Both the position numbers and the translations under genes were made by a program. Shown here one piece after another: positions 28,162 to 37,739 of a stretch of 64,000 bases of DNA. Position 1 is the stretch's first letter, and every line of letters begins with the position of its first letter. Source of the stretch: DAIDKA01 sp963708865 (lineage in GTDB: Bacteria > Pseudomonadota > Gammaproteobacteria > Steroidobacterales > Steroidobacteraceae); NCBI GenBank assembly GCA_963708865.1, contig CAVPUC010000008.1, positions 868,001 through 932,000 of the forward strand, written 5' to 3'. The notes beneath the pieces are model-generated. The model was not told the origin of the DNA. It saw nothing but the letters and a program-made list of their open reading frames with translations, and made no database searches.

Positions 28162-29153
28162 ATGTCTGCTGAATGGCTCTCAAGGTATTGGGTAAGAGCG
28201 TTGCAGCTTCTACGGAAGCTCGGGTTTGCCCGCTCCTTGCTGTTGCTCTTCGTGCTGCTGGCTCATGCATGGGTTCTGTATGAGCTGACTCAAGCACGGG
28301 GGAGAGTTTCGGTCGATGGCCCTCCACTGTTTCGGCCAGCTATGGCGATGAATGCCCCGGCGGAGCAGGCGTCGATTCAATCGAGGATGAGCTCCCACTC
28401 ATACGAAAAATTCAGAAGCCGCGAATGATCGTCTGGCTCAGGCCCTCGTACACATTGGACTGGGCGCGGACCGAGATGGAAGGGACCGTGCGTCTGGGCT
28501 TTCGGATACTCCCGAGCGGAGGCACAGATCAGATCGAGGTGGAGCAGAGCTCGGGATCGCAGAAGCTTGACGCCACCGCGCTGGCCGCCGCTAAGTCATG
28601 GAAGTTCATGCCCGCAAGACGGCAGGGGCAGTCGATTGATACCAGGGCAACCGTAGAGCTGACTTTCCAGTTTTTTGAGTATAGCGTCTCGCGTATTGAC
28701 GCTTCGGCTGTTGCAGGAGGCAACAGGAAGACGACAAGCGGGCGTTTGCACAAGGATCGAAGTGAAGTGGTTCGCAGGCTCGTGGACCAGTTGCATTCGC
28801 GGACAACCAATGCGCTCGTCGCACCAGGCGATAGCGTTGGAAGCACACCGTGGCCCGGCGCGATGAGTGGTTGGGGCCCCATATCAGGCATCCAGTATCT
28901 GGGCGCCCTCGGTAAACCGGAATGGCGGCGCAACAATATCCAATCGAAGTTCCGGACGGTTGAGCATCCCGACTCGGTGGTCGTGCGATGGGAACTTTAC
29001 CAAGTGGTACACGCCAACCATGAAGCGCTGTGGGAGGTAGCGCTAGACCGAACCGGCGGCGTCTGGGCTGCAAAGGCGGAATCTCTGGAAACTCTCGATC
29101 GCGCCAACAACCCAGCGACTGTCTGTCAAGGTGAGACACTCACCAACGACTGA
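28162..29153 (+). CDS. TonB-C-domain protein with N-terminal membrane anchor (probable frameshift)
   Basis: The first frame encodes a cytoplasmic start and a transmembrane helix (SLLLLFVLLAHAWVLYELT). The second carries a TonB C-terminal domain: MEGTVRLGFRILPSGGTDQI, LDATALAAAKSWKFMPARRQG and VELTFQF. The second frame is open upstream as SIEDELPLIRKIQKPR, so one base change between 28340 and 28390 would join both into a single protein of about 330 residues. Otherwise the ATGA at 28425 couples two ORFs. The last 130 residues after TonB-C are an unrecognised domain. Confidence 0.7.
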
Positions 29154-30193
29154 TTCGACACGCCGATGAAGCAGCCGGCGTTGCGAGACCCGCGAGGAAG
29201 CTGGCTATGCAGGCCGTCGTACGGCAGGACTCCCGGCGCTCCATTGGAATGAACGATCCTGGGCCGGCGGGGCTCGCCCAGGGGGCAGTCCAGCGAGCGG
29301 TCCCAACTCCCTTGCGTCGCGAATAGTTCAAAGGAGGAGTGAAGAAACGTCATGAGCATCGCGGCCGGATCGGCCGCAGTTCGGACATCCTCGTAGTCGA
29401 GAATCATCTCGCCAAGCGACGGATTGAAGCGCGCTGCGGGCGGCTCGATCAGGTGATGCTCGATCCCTTCGGGAGTCGGGTAGGCGTAGGCGTAGAACGC
29501 GGCCTTTGGGTATCGCTTATCGCCAGGCCAGAATCCCACACTCGTCTCCTCGTGGGAATACGCCTCACGAGTGACCTCATCTGGCAGGCCCGGTATGCCG
29601 CCGGGATGCAGCGGTGCACGTCGTCCCGAGAAGCGTGTTACAGCGAGGTCGAAGCTTCCCCAGAAGAAGTGCACCGGACTGGACTTCCCCAAAAAGCCCG
29701 TGCGGAACCACTTCAGCTGCCGATCGACCGACTGGAGCACGCGCAGGAAGCGGCGGGCGGCATCGGCGTCATAGGGTCTCACCTCATGATCGACATCGAA
29801 CGGCACAGGGTCGGGGATCTCGTTTGGCATCCGCACGATGGCGGGAGCAATACCCTCTTCGTCAAGGTCGGCCATCAAGTCCGAATAGAAGCGGGCGACG
29901 CTCATCGCTTTGAGCTCAAAGTGCCGCTCCCTTCCGGGCAACCGCGTGACGCAGCGCTGGCGTACAAGGTCGAGTTCGATCTGAAAGGCCAGATCGTCGG
30001 CGTAAATCAAAGACGTGCTGAGGCCGCTCTCCGTGACATAGAGCGGGACGTGCCAGCTGTGGTTGTGCCAGGGTGTGAACGCGAGCCGCACCTTGCCCAG
30101 GATTTGACACCATCGATGCAAGGCGGCAGCGGTTGCGGCCCAGTATTCGTACTCAAGGGCGGGCCATGCTTGCGATTGCCTTGCGTCATTCAT
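29126..30193 (-). CDS. DUF5996 family protein
   Basis: Starts MNDARQSQAWPALEYEYWAA and shows the DUF5996 landmarks TPWHNHSWHVPLYVTESGL, YADDLAFQIELDL, SPVHFFWGSFDLAVTRFSGR and FHSSFELFATQGSWDR. This family of about 300 residues is widespread and unassigned. The last 50 residues beyond SWDR are atypical and may reflect a missed stop or a frame change near 29290. Its 3' end overlaps the TonB-C gene by 28 bases, convergent. Confidence 0.85.
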   Translation of the reverse strand: MNDARQSQAWPALEYEYWAATAAALHRWCQILGKVRLAFTPWHNHSWHVPLYVTESGLSTSLIYADDLAFQIELDLVRQRCVTRLPGRERHFELKAMSVARFYSDLMADLDEEGIAPAIVRMPNEIPDPVPFDVDHEVRPYDADAARRFLRVLQSVDRQLKWFRTGFLGKSSPVHFFWGSFDLAVTRFSGRRAPLHPGGIPGLPDEVTREAYSHEETSVGFWPGDKRYPKAAFYAYAYPTPEGIEHHLIEPPAARFNPSLGEMILDYEDVRTAADPAAMLMTFLHSSFELFATQGSWDRSLDCPLGEPRRPRIVHSNGAPGVLPYDGLHSQLPRGSRNAGCFIGVSNQSLVSVSP

Positions 30194-30474
30194 AGTTCCG
30201 TCCTCATCTCGACACTCTGTAACGGCGTGTTTCAAAGACCGGAGGGCATAGGCAGATTCGGCCATTACGACCCCATAAGGCCGCTTGCCGGCCAGCAACG
30301 GCCGTTGATTCGTCAAGCAAGGCGGGTGTGTTGCGATTGGTTATCACTGGCGAGCATCTGGAGACTGAGATCCGATGGTTTGTAACATCTCCTTGATTCA
30401 TTGACGAGTGGCTCGTACAACTATCTTGAGTCGGACCAATCAGAATCGACTGATGGTTATGGGAGCACTGAACA

Positions 30475-30903
30475 ATGAACAGATTCATCCTGGCAGTTAT
30501 CCTTTCTGCCGCTGTCGGCGTCGCCTCGGCGGGTAATTTGTGTTCGAACATCCCCTTCTCGAAAGCGGAGGCCGAACAGGGCAGGGTCGCTTTTGATTCG
30601 CATTGTGCGTTCTGTCATCAATACAACATGACCGGCAGAGAGCCCGGCAACTATCAAAAGGAGACGCCTGATATCAGCGTCCTCTCACCCAGTGATCTCA
30701 AATTCCTGGAAGGCAATGGTGGCGCGGCGCCACCCTTGATTGGTCCTAAGTTCTTCAAGAAACAAGATGGCAAGACCCTCACCGAATTTGCCAACACCAC
30801 CATCAGCGCGGCAAACACTTTTCCGACTAAGAACTTCGAGCAGCCCAAGACGTACTTTCTGCTTGCCGCCTACGTGCTCTACAGGAACTGCGGCAAACTG
30901 TAA
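30475..30903 (+). CDS. Periplasmic c-type cytochrome
   Basis: A 142-residue protein with a signal peptide (MNRFILAVILSAAVGVASA). A single haem-binding CAFCH (Cys44, Cys47, His48) follows. Class I fold elements follow: GGAAPPLIGPKFF and a C-terminal helix YFLLAAYVLYRNCGKL. The axial Met is not obvious (NMTGREPG is a candidate). It could accept electrons from a periplasmic dehydrogenase. It stands apart from the GMC cluster by 10 kb. Confidence 0.85.
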   Translation: MNRFILAVILSAAVGVASAGNLCSNIPFSKAEAEQGRVAFDSHCAFCHQYNMTGREPGNYQKETPDISVLSPSDLKFLEGNGGAAPPLIGPKFFKKQDGKTLTEFANTTISAANTFPTKNFEQPKTYFLLAAYVLYRNCGKL

Positions 30904-30951
30904 TGACGGCCGCGAGGCCGTACCGATCAGCGCTGCGCCGGCACGGTTCGC

Positions 30952-31556
30952 TTAGGGCGGCCCTACCGCTTCCACGAGCATGACTTCACAGGCTCCGTCG
31001 CCGGTGTCATTACGCGTGAGTGAAGTATGTACCCGTAACCCATCGTCGCGCACACCGTCGATCAGCACCCCCGTCAAGTGCACGACCTGACCCGCACGCA
31101 GCCCGGCGAGCTGTGCGCCGATGGTGGAGTCGGCCGGAACGACATGGGTATTGGCGCTGTGTTCGATAACCTCTTCACGGGGAATTGGCAGCGTTCCTTT
31201 CGAGCGCCACGAATAGAAGCGGGCGGACTGGCTGATTTGAAAGGCTTGAATTATCCGATTGTCGGACATCGGTCCCCAGCCAAGGGCGAGATCCTCAGGA
31301 ACCAGATCCGACATTGCATCGAAACGGTAATCTTCGCGACTGAGGATGCGCGCCGTGATGTCGTAGCGCGCTCGCGGCGTCAGTGTCCAACGCCCATGGG
31401 CGATCGGAACCGCTGCATCCAAGGTTGTTTGCAATGGCTCGGCCTGGTGCAACCGGGCCATCGACAGGATGCAACGGTCGCAATCGCCACTCGTGCCAGC
31501 CTTGCCATAAGGCCGACAGCGACCATCGCGATCCAGAAGGCACCTCGCCAATTCAT
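30952..31556 (-). CDS. Conserved hypothetical membrane-anchored protein (one frameshift)
   Basis: The probable start MNWRGAFWIAMVAVGLMARLA at 31556 is a membrane anchor or signal in one frame. The body in another frame runs from about 31490: RYDITARILSREDYRFD, LALGWGPMSDNRIIQAFQIS, FYSWRSKGTLPIPREEVIE, NTHVVPADSTIG and VVHLTGVLIDG. I recall this body as a conserved orphan family with no known function. It follows the DoxX-DUF805 gene on the same strand with 89 bases between. Confidence 0.6.
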
Positions 31557-31645
31557 GGCGCAATGCTGACCCGCCTGGACAGGCAGCGACGTGAACTCCA
31601 TCACACGGCGCAGAACCTGACGCTCGGCGCGCAGGCATGCGTCAG

Positions 31646-32453
31646 TCAGATCGTGCCGAAACGATTGGCTTCGGCCCGCCCCCGGCCAATGCAGCCCCAG
31701 AGGGCGAAGCTGGCGAAGATCGCGAGCGCAGCCAGCTGAACAGCGGTGTTGAGCTGGGCACCGAAACTGACCAAGCGCAGCCAGACGGCGAAGGCAGCCA
31801 ACGCCAGGATCGCCGGAACGAGCACTGGCCAGGCTGGACTGCCCCATGTCGTGCAGGCGCCGGGCGTGCAGGACCACTGCAGGAAACACCAGCATCAGCA
31901 TGCACCAATGTGCGGTGAGGCCCGTTACCCGAAACGCGTAGAACGCCAGCACTGCCAGAAGCGTGATGAGAGCCGGCAGGAACTGGCTGCGTGGGGTGCG
32001 GCCATTGGGGTTCGCGAACAGGAAATCAAAACACATTCCCCTTTCGGGTGACTCGGTCAGGGCCACGGCGTGCGCCTGCAGCACCTCCCGGTAGTAATCG
32101 AGGTAGGCCAGCATCAGCAACGCATTGAGAGCGAAGGCAGCAGCGGCCGCGACCGCGCCGAGCGGTTGATGATCCAGAATCAACGCCCAGTACAACGCGC
32201 AAGTCGAGATCGGCATGACCACGCAAAGCGCCGCCGGGACAAAGAACCCGGTCAGAATCAGCGCGCCCGTCACCAGCTGGATCGTCATCGCCACGTCGAA
32301 CAACCCCGAGTGGACCAAGGCGGCCATCAGCTGAATGGCGAGCGGTTCGTGCCCGGTTGGCGTCGGCCACAGTGAGAAGAAAAAGTGGTTGGCGCCATTG
32401 GTCAGCATCCAGGCGCCGAAAATCAGCCGGCCGACCAGAATCAGCGGCTTCAT
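31646..32453 (-). CDS. DoxX-like and DUF805 fusion membrane protein (one frameshift)
   Basis: The N-terminal half is a four-helix DoxX-like domain (MKPLILVGRLIFGAWMLTNG, VTGALILTGFFVPAALCVVM). The C-terminal half is a DUF805 domain (MCFDFLFANPNGRTPRSQF, VLHARRLHDMGQSS). Near 31845 the frame changes; the shifted frame supplies WPVLVPAILALAAF and the DUF805-type end RGRAEANRFGTI before a TGA at 31646. About 268 residues. Its ATG overlaps the upstream DoxX stop as ATGA. Confidence 0.8.
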
Positions 32454-32902
32454 GTGCGCACCCCCGCAGGGTGGGCGGATCCGGCCACGTCGGGCGCGCG
32501 CAAGGTGCGTGGCACGGCGCGCAGCGCGAACATCGATCGGTAGGTCCTGATGTAGGACAGACACAGGATGACATTGCAGATCAGTACTGCAGAACCGAAG
32601 ATCGCGGCGCGCGAGCTCCACCCCTCGAGCGGTGTGTCCCAATAGAACACGCAGAATGAGACGGGCATGCACACGATGAGCGCGAGCGGCGTGAAGAAGC
32701 CGGTGAGGACGCTGATTCCTGCAATCAGCTCCACGGCCTTGACGAGCGCAAACAGGTGGCTGTCGAGAAGCGCCACAATCAGCTCGTGGCTGAGGGGTTT
32801 GGAGCCCATCGGTTGCGGGAACAGGGGAATGAAGTGGTTCAGGCCGGCCGGAATCATCCACGCCGCAAACAACAGCCGAACAAACCACAAGCCGTATTTC
32901 AT
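32450..32902 (-). CDS. DoxX-like membrane protein
   Basis: A 150-residue protein with four transmembrane helices. MKYGLWFVRLLFAAWMIPAG, HFIPLFPQPMGSKPLS and AGISVLTGFFTPLALIVCM resemble the first domain of the next gene, so the two are paralogues. DoxX-type proteins are often linked to redox or thiol stress, without a settled reaction. Translationally coupled to the downstream fusion gene. Confidence 0.82.
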   Translation of the reverse strand: MKYGLWFVRLLFAAWMIPAGLNHFIPLFPQPMGSKPLSHELIVALLDSHLFALVKAVELIAGISVLTGFFTPLALIVCMPVSFCVFYWDTPLEGWSSRAAIFGSAVLICNVILCLSYIRTYRSMFALRAVPRTLRAPDVAGSAHPAGVRT

Positions 32903-33103
32903 GGCTCCCCCTCGGAGAAATTATTGTGCTCGGCTACAGTTGCCGGCCGCCCCTAACTTGCGGAGCTTAGACCCGCTCAGCGTCGATTGTAAGGGGCGTA
33001 TCGGCTCGGTTGAGATGACAACCCGGGTTGCATCTGGTCCATGACTTCGCTCGCCCGGGAAGGTGGTGAGCCCAGGCTCACCCCTCCCCATTGCGGCGAG
33101 TTT

Positions 33104-33598
33104 CTAGCGCGTTGCCGGATCCCAATGTTCATCGGCCTTGCCGTCGACGAAACGCCACATGTCAAACCACGTGGTGGTATAGGTCTTCGAGGGATCCTTC
33201 GGATCCTTCATTGTCCGCGGTTGGGTGACGATCACGTAGTTGCCTTCGGCAACGACCGAAACGATCGGCGTACCCAATTTATCCGGAATCGCCGACGGCT
33301 GCCGTTTTCTCACTTCCGTAAAGAACTTGACGACAGCGGCGCGGCCGTTCGCGGCCTGCGGATTGTGCTGGATATAGCGCTCGGTGAGCCATTGGTCGGC
33401 CATTTCCCAATGGTTCGCCTCAAGCAGCTCCTTCATGATGTGGTAGGCCGCCTGCTTGTTCTTCTCCTGTGTCGGGTTCTTGCTGTGGAACAGCGCTTCC
33501 GCATCCGCGACTCCGACAACCGCAGTCTGGGCATGGACGATCCCGCCAGCATTCAACATCAGCGCCGCCATAAGACCGACTGTTAGGCTAGTTCGCAT
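33104..33598 (-). CDS. SnoaL-like (NTF2-fold) periplasmic protein
   Basis: A GGGGGAG site precedes the ATG at 33598. A signal peptide (MRTSLTVGLMAALMLNAGG...HAQ) leads into an NTF2-like domain: NHWEMADQWLTERYIQHNPQ and TEVRKRQPSA, then WFDMWRFVDGKADEHWD. The cone-shaped pocket of this family often binds small hydrophobic ligands. No ligand can be named. A 8-bp hairpin (33065-33082) follows without a T-run. Confidence 0.85.
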   Translation of the reverse strand: MRTSLTVGLMAALMLNAGGIVHAQTAVVGVADAEALFHSKNPTQEKNKQAAYHIMKELLEANHWEMADQWLTERYIQHNPQAANGRAAVVKFFTEVRKRQPSAIPDKLGTPIVSVVAEGNYVIVTQPRTMKDPKDPSKTYTTTWFDMWRFVDGKADEHWDPATR

Positions 33599-33738
33599 GG
33601 GCTCCCCCTCTTTTTGGACGAAATGGTTTTGCGATCCGTGCCGCACCGCAACCTTGCGGCCGCTCGGTGCCGTGCCGGAGTGTGCCGCCCGCGCCGCCGA
33701 ATCGCAATCCTTTGACCAAGTTGTTAGATTGATCGGCC

Positions 33739-34545
33739 ATGTTGACCTACCCCCACATTGATCCGGTACTGATTGCGATCGGCCCGGTCGCCATCAGGTG
33801 GTACGGGGTGATGTTCGTCGTGGCCTTTGTCGGGGCGTATTGGCTTGGCCGCATCCGCGCCGCTCAGCCCGGTTCAACCTGGACACGTCGGGACATCGAT
33901 AACCTGGTGTTCTATGGCGCGGTGGGCGCCATTCTCGGGGGACGCTTGGGCTGGGTATTGTTCTACGGATTGGAATACGAAGTACATGACCCACTGCGGG
34001 CCTTGCGGGTGTGGGAAGGCGGCATGTCATTCCATGGAGGATTGAGCGGCGCGATTGTCGCGCTGGTGCTATTCGCGCGCCACCATGGTCGGCGCGTCGC
34101 CGATGTCTTCGACTTCGCGGCTCCTTTGCCGGCGGTGGGGCTTTTCTCGGTACGTGTCGCGAACTTCATCAACGGCGAACTGTGGGGGAAACCCACCGAC
34201 GTCCCGTGGGCATTCGTCTACAACGGGGTGTCGAGGCATGCCTCTCAACTCTATGAAGCGATTCTCGAAGGATTGGTCCTGGGAACAATCCTTTGGGTGT
34301 TCACGGCTCGGCCGCGCCCACGCCTGGCGCCATCGGGGGCATTCCTGCTCGGCTATGGCCTGATACGGTTTGCCATCGAGTTCGTCCGTGTTCCGGATGA
34401 CAATCGCGGCTACCTGCTGTTCGGCTGGGTGACCGAAGGGCAGCTGTTGTCCTTGCCGATGATCGTCGCCGGCCTCGTACTGCTGGTCATCGCCTATCGA
34501 CGGGCGGCGCCCAGCGGTAATGCGGTCCCTGCATTCAGCCGCTGA
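33739..34545 (+). CDS. lgt: Prolipoprotein diacylglyceryl transferase
   Basis: A 268-residue inner-membrane enzyme with seven helices that transfers diacylglycerol to the lipobox Cys of prolipoproteins. Signatures: IRWYGVMFVVAFVGAYWLG, the essential WEGGMSFHGGLSG, and the Lgt signature RVANFINGELWGKPT, followed by RHASQLYEAILEG and FAIEFVRVPDD. Complete and intact. Normally followed by thyA in many gammaproteobacteria; here an SDR gene on the other strand follows. Confidence 0.96.
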   Translation: MLTYPHIDPVLIAIGPVAIRWYGVMFVVAFVGAYWLGRIRAAQPGSTWTRRDIDNLVFYGAVGAILGGRLGWVLFYGLEYEVHDPLRALRVWEGGMSFHGGLSGAIVALVLFARHHGRRVADVFDFAAPLPAVGLFSVRVANFINGELWGKPTDVPWAFVYNGVSRHASQLYEAILEGLVLGTILWVFTARPRPRLAPSGAFLLGYGLIRFAIEFVRVPDDNRGYLLFGWVTEGQLLSLPMIVAGLVLLVIAYRRAAPSGNAVPAFSR

Positions 34546-34565
34546 CGCTGCGCGCGGCCGCGTAT

Positions 34566-35354
34566 CTAAAATGTCGAGCGCGTTGCGCCGCCATCGATAA
34601 CGATGCTTTGGCCGGTGATATACCCGGCAAACTGACTGCATAGCCACGCTACCAGTGCGCCCACATCCTGGGTGTCGCCGAAACGACGTGCGGCGATCCG
34701 GTAGTCCTCGGCGAAACGTGCGACTTCATCCTCATAGGTCGTGCCCGCAGCGGCCGCCCGCGCGCCGAACTGTTGCTGGGTGAAAGTCGTGTGGAACATG
34801 CCAGGCAGCACGTTATTGATGGTGACGCCGTGCTGCGCGACGCGCAGTGCGACGGCGCCGGCGTAGTTGATCAAAGCCGCGCGCGGGGCGCCGGAAAGAA
34901 TGCGCAATTCCAGCGGATACTTGGCGGCGACGGTTGCGATATTGACGATACGACCCCAGCCGCGCGCCACCATGCCATCGAGCACCGCGCTCATGAAATG
35001 CACCGGACTCAAGAGGCCGGTATCGAGGCTGGCCTGCCACTGTGCGGCATCGATCGTCCGATAGTCTTCGGTCATCGGTGGTGGCGAACAAGTCGCCACC
35101 AGGATGTCCGGCGCCGGGCAGCTCGCGAGAATGCGCTCCAATCCTTCGCGTTGCGAGTGATCCGCCACCACTGGGACGACGTGCACGCCGGTTGCCGCCG
35201 TGATTTCCTCGGCGGTCGCGCGCAGGCGCGCCTCACCCCGCGCCGACAACACCAGATCAACGCCCTCGCGTGCCAGTGCGAAGGCAGCGGCGCGGCCCAT
35301 ACCGGCGCTGCCGCCGTTGATGATGGCCTTGCGGCCACGAATTCCCAGATCCAT
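34566..35354 (-). CDS. SDR-family oxidoreductase lacking the Tyr-x-x-x-Lys pair
   Basis: A 262-residue Rossmann protein with the cofactor loop NGGSAGMGRAAAFAL and a normal C-terminus (DVGALVAWLCSQFAGYITGQ, then SIVIDGGATRSTF). At the catalytic position, where Y-x-x-x-K is expected, it reads LSGAPRAALINYAG, with Ser for Tyr and Arg for Lys. Some FabG-like relatives also lose these residues, and their reactions are unclear. A GGAGGGG site precedes the ATG. It is the last gene of the minus-strand run with the TonB receptor. Confidence 0.88.
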   Translation of the reverse strand: MDLGIRGRKAIINGGSAGMGRAAAFALAREGVDLVLSARGEARLRATAEEITAATGVHVVPVVADHSQREGLERILASCPAPDILVATCSPPPMTEDYRTIDAAQWQASLDTGLLSPVHFMSAVLDGMVARGWGRIVNIATVAAKYPLELRILSGAPRAALINYAGAVALRVAQHGVTINNVLPGMFHTTFTQQQFGARAAAAGTTYEDEVARFAEDYRIAARRFGDTQDVGALVAWLCSQFAGYITGQSIVIDGGATRSTF

Positions 35355-35391
35355 TGCCCCTCCGAGGTTGGCCGTCGGTCCGATTCCGCTC

Positions 35392-37728
35392 CTAAAACGA
35401 CTGACGTAATTCCATAACCACTGTCAGTGGCTGCAGGGTCGACACCTGTGGAATGACCCCATCGTTGGCGTCGTGCTGCGCGTAGCCGATGTAGCCGATG
35501 TCGCCGAGATTGGGCCTGGCATTCGTCAGGTTGCGAATGTTGATCGACACTTCAGTGGAGCGCCGGTCCAGGCCGAAGCGCAAATTCAGTAATGAGTACG
35601 ACGGGCGGGTGGCAACGCTCTGGTCACCGCCGTTCAGCAGGGAAATACTATCCCCCGTATAGCTGTATTCAGCGGCCACGAATCCTGCGGTCTCGCCACT
35701 CAGCACCCGGTGATAGGCGGCGCCGACGGTTGCGGTCCAGGTCGGAACTCCCGAGATGCGGCTGCCGGCCAATACTCCGGCACTCGCCAGGGCGCCCGGT
35801 TCGGTGATGGAGGTTCGCTCGTAGCCCGCTCCAAGCCGGACCTCAAGCCCGGCCGTGAGGTGGCCGACGATCTCACTCTCCGCGCCCGATATCTGTGCTG
35901 CATTGCCGTTTATCTCAAAGTAAGCACCGCAAGGCAGTGCGACCTGTTGCTGCAGGTTACTCCAGTCGATGCGGTATACGGCCATTGTCATCAGTACATC
36001 AGGATCCGCAAGGTGCAGCTTGCTTCCGGCTTCGAACGACCACAGCGTGTCCGACTTGATATTGGTGATGTCCTCAACCGGCAGATCAGGAAGGGTGCAA
36101 AACGGTGCGTACGCCTGCGCACCGCCCGCTCTAAAGCCCTTCGCCGCCGACAGATAGAACTCAGCCCGATCGCTCTGCTCGTAGGACAGAACATACTTTG
36201 GATCAAAGCCCTTTTCACTGTTGTGTTGCGGATCGCTGGGCGTCGCACCGAGATTGAGAAATCCGTCGGCGGTGTAATCGGCAGTCTGCCTGAGCCAGTA
36301 CTGACGAGCCCCGAGCGTCATGGTGAGCGGCTGAAGAAGCTGGTAATACAGCTCACCAAAAATGGACGCATCCTCCTGCATTCCCGGATTTGACTGCATC
36401 CACAGCAGATCGCTCGGCGCCGGCCCCGCGACCATGTTATCGGCCGTGGCGGCAACGAGTCCGCTGGCATAGGTCGGGGGAACTGTGAAAATGGTATGGG
36501 CGTTCGAATAGAAGATTCCGAGCATGCCGCTAAGTCGATGGACCTGATCAAATGACAGCCGTGTCTCACTGGTGACCTGCCGATCGCCGTGTCGCCCGAT
36601 CCAGATGAAGGGCTGGGCCGGCACGGCAGTCGCCTGATAGACGGATGCCAGAACCTGCTGGGTGCCGTATGTGGAGTCTTCCACATCCTGGGTGCGTCTG
36701 TCGAAGAAGCTGGTGGAGGAAGCGATCTTCCAGCCGGAGCCCTGGTAGGTCAGCTCGAGTGCGGATAGCGTCCAGGCGTCTGATGCAGTGGGCTGGACGT
36801 TAAACGCGCGGTCGATGCTGTAGTCGGGCCGAAATTGCGGCAGCGGGGCAAACGCAACGGGGAAACCATGATAGTTCTGTTGCTCGCCGAGCAACCGCAA
36901 CTGCACATCGAGGCGATCCGACGCCCGCCACAGCGCCGTGAGGCTACCGCCGTAGCTGGTATTCGCGCCCTGATTGCCGACACGCGTGCGCGGCACCGCC
37001 AAGAAGGGGTCTGCCACGGCGGCACTGTCCGAAGCGGGGTAGGTGCGTACCAGGTAGCCGGCATCGTGATCGCCAAACACCACCACGCGAAGCGCGAAGG
37101 CATCCGGCACGAGCACCAGGTTTACGACCGTGCTCGCCGCCAGATCAGCGCCGCCGCCGCCATCGGTGCCTCCTGCATTCGCCAGGAAATCCAGGCTGTC
37201 GCGAGTCAGCTGTGGCTGATTGATGACCATGCGAATATTCCCGCCCAGTGCACTCTCGCCGTACAGCGTGCCCTGCGGGCCCTTCAGGACTTCGATGTCA
37301 TGGACATCGAGCACCCGGGGGTCGACGGAGCTCGGAACCGGCGTGTCGTCAATGTAGAGACCGGTCGCCCCCGCGGTTCCGATCAGGTTCTGTCCGGTGA
37401 TGCCGCGGATCGCGACAGTGCGCGCCGTCGCAAAGCCGGTGGGACCGCCGCCGTAGGCGAAGGACAGATCCGGTGTCATGGCGGCATAGTCGTTGAACGA
37501 CCTGATGTCAAATTCGTCGAGCGCCGCCGCCGTGAAGGTCGTAATGGCCTCTGGAACGGAGATTTCCGGCTCGTCGCGTTTGCGGGCGCTGACCATGACC
37601 ACGGTCAGTGCTTCTGGCGACGCTTCCGGGGAGCCTGCATCCTGTGCCCGCAGCGAGCTCACGCCGCCCAACACCCAGCACAGCGCCGTAAGCGTCTGAG
37701 CAATACCTGCACGCTTGCGATATGACAC
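35392..37728 (-). CDS. TonB-dependent receptor
   Basis: Starting at a GTG at 37728 (GAGG nine bases before), about 778 residues with a signal peptide (AQTLTALCWVLGGVSSLRAQ). The plug domain begins TVVMVSARKRDEPEISVPEA, a TonB-box-like stretch common in sphingomonad-type receptors. It includes VLKGPQGTLYGESALGGNIR. The 22-strand barrel ends MELRQSF with a terminal Phe. The ligand is unknown; siderophores and plant or xenobiotic compounds are possible. Twelve bases downstream of the GGDEF-EAL stop. Confidence 0.93.
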   Translation of the reverse strand: MSYRKRAGIAQTLTALCWVLGGVSSLRAQDAGSPEASPEALTVVMVSARKRDEPEISVPEAITTFTAAALDEFDIRSFNDYAAMTPDLSFAYGGGPTGFATARTVAIRGITGQNLIGTAGATGLYIDDTPVPSSVDPRVLDVHDIEVLKGPQGTLYGESALGGNIRMVINQPQLTRDSLDFLANAGGTDGGGGADLAASTVVNLVLVPDAFALRVVVFGDHDAGYLVRTYPASDSAAVADPFLAVPRTRVGNQGANTSYGGSLTALWRASDRLDVQLRLLGEQQNYHGFPVAFAPLPQFRPDYSIDRAFNVQPTASDAWTLSALELTYQGSGWKIASSTSFFDRRTQDVEDSTYGTQQVLASVYQATAVPAQPFIWIGRHGDRQVTSETRLSFDQVHRLSGMLGIFYSNAHTIFTVPPTYASGLVAATADNMVAGPAPSDLLWMQSNPGMQEDASIFGELYYQLLQPLTMTLGARQYWLRQTADYTADGFLNLGATPSDPQHNSEKGFDPKYVLSYEQSDRAEFYLSAAKGFRAGGAQAYAPFCTLPDLPVEDITNIKSDTLWSFEAGSKLHLADPDVLMTMAVYRIDWSNLQQQVALPCGAYFEINGNAAQISGAESEIVGHLTAGLEVRLGAGYERTSITEPGALASAGVLAGSRISGVPTWTATVGAAYHRVLSGETAGFVAAEYSYTGDSISLLNGGDQSVATRPSYSLLNLRFGLDRRSTEVSINIRNLTNARPNLGDIGYIGYAQHDANDGVIPQVSTLQPLTVVMELRQSF

Positions 37729-37739
37729 CGGTCTTTGCC

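Noticed and set aside
33065..33082. Perfect 8-bp inverted repeat after the SnoaL-like gene as a terminator
   Set aside because: The loop is only two bases and no T-run follows, so termination is not supported.
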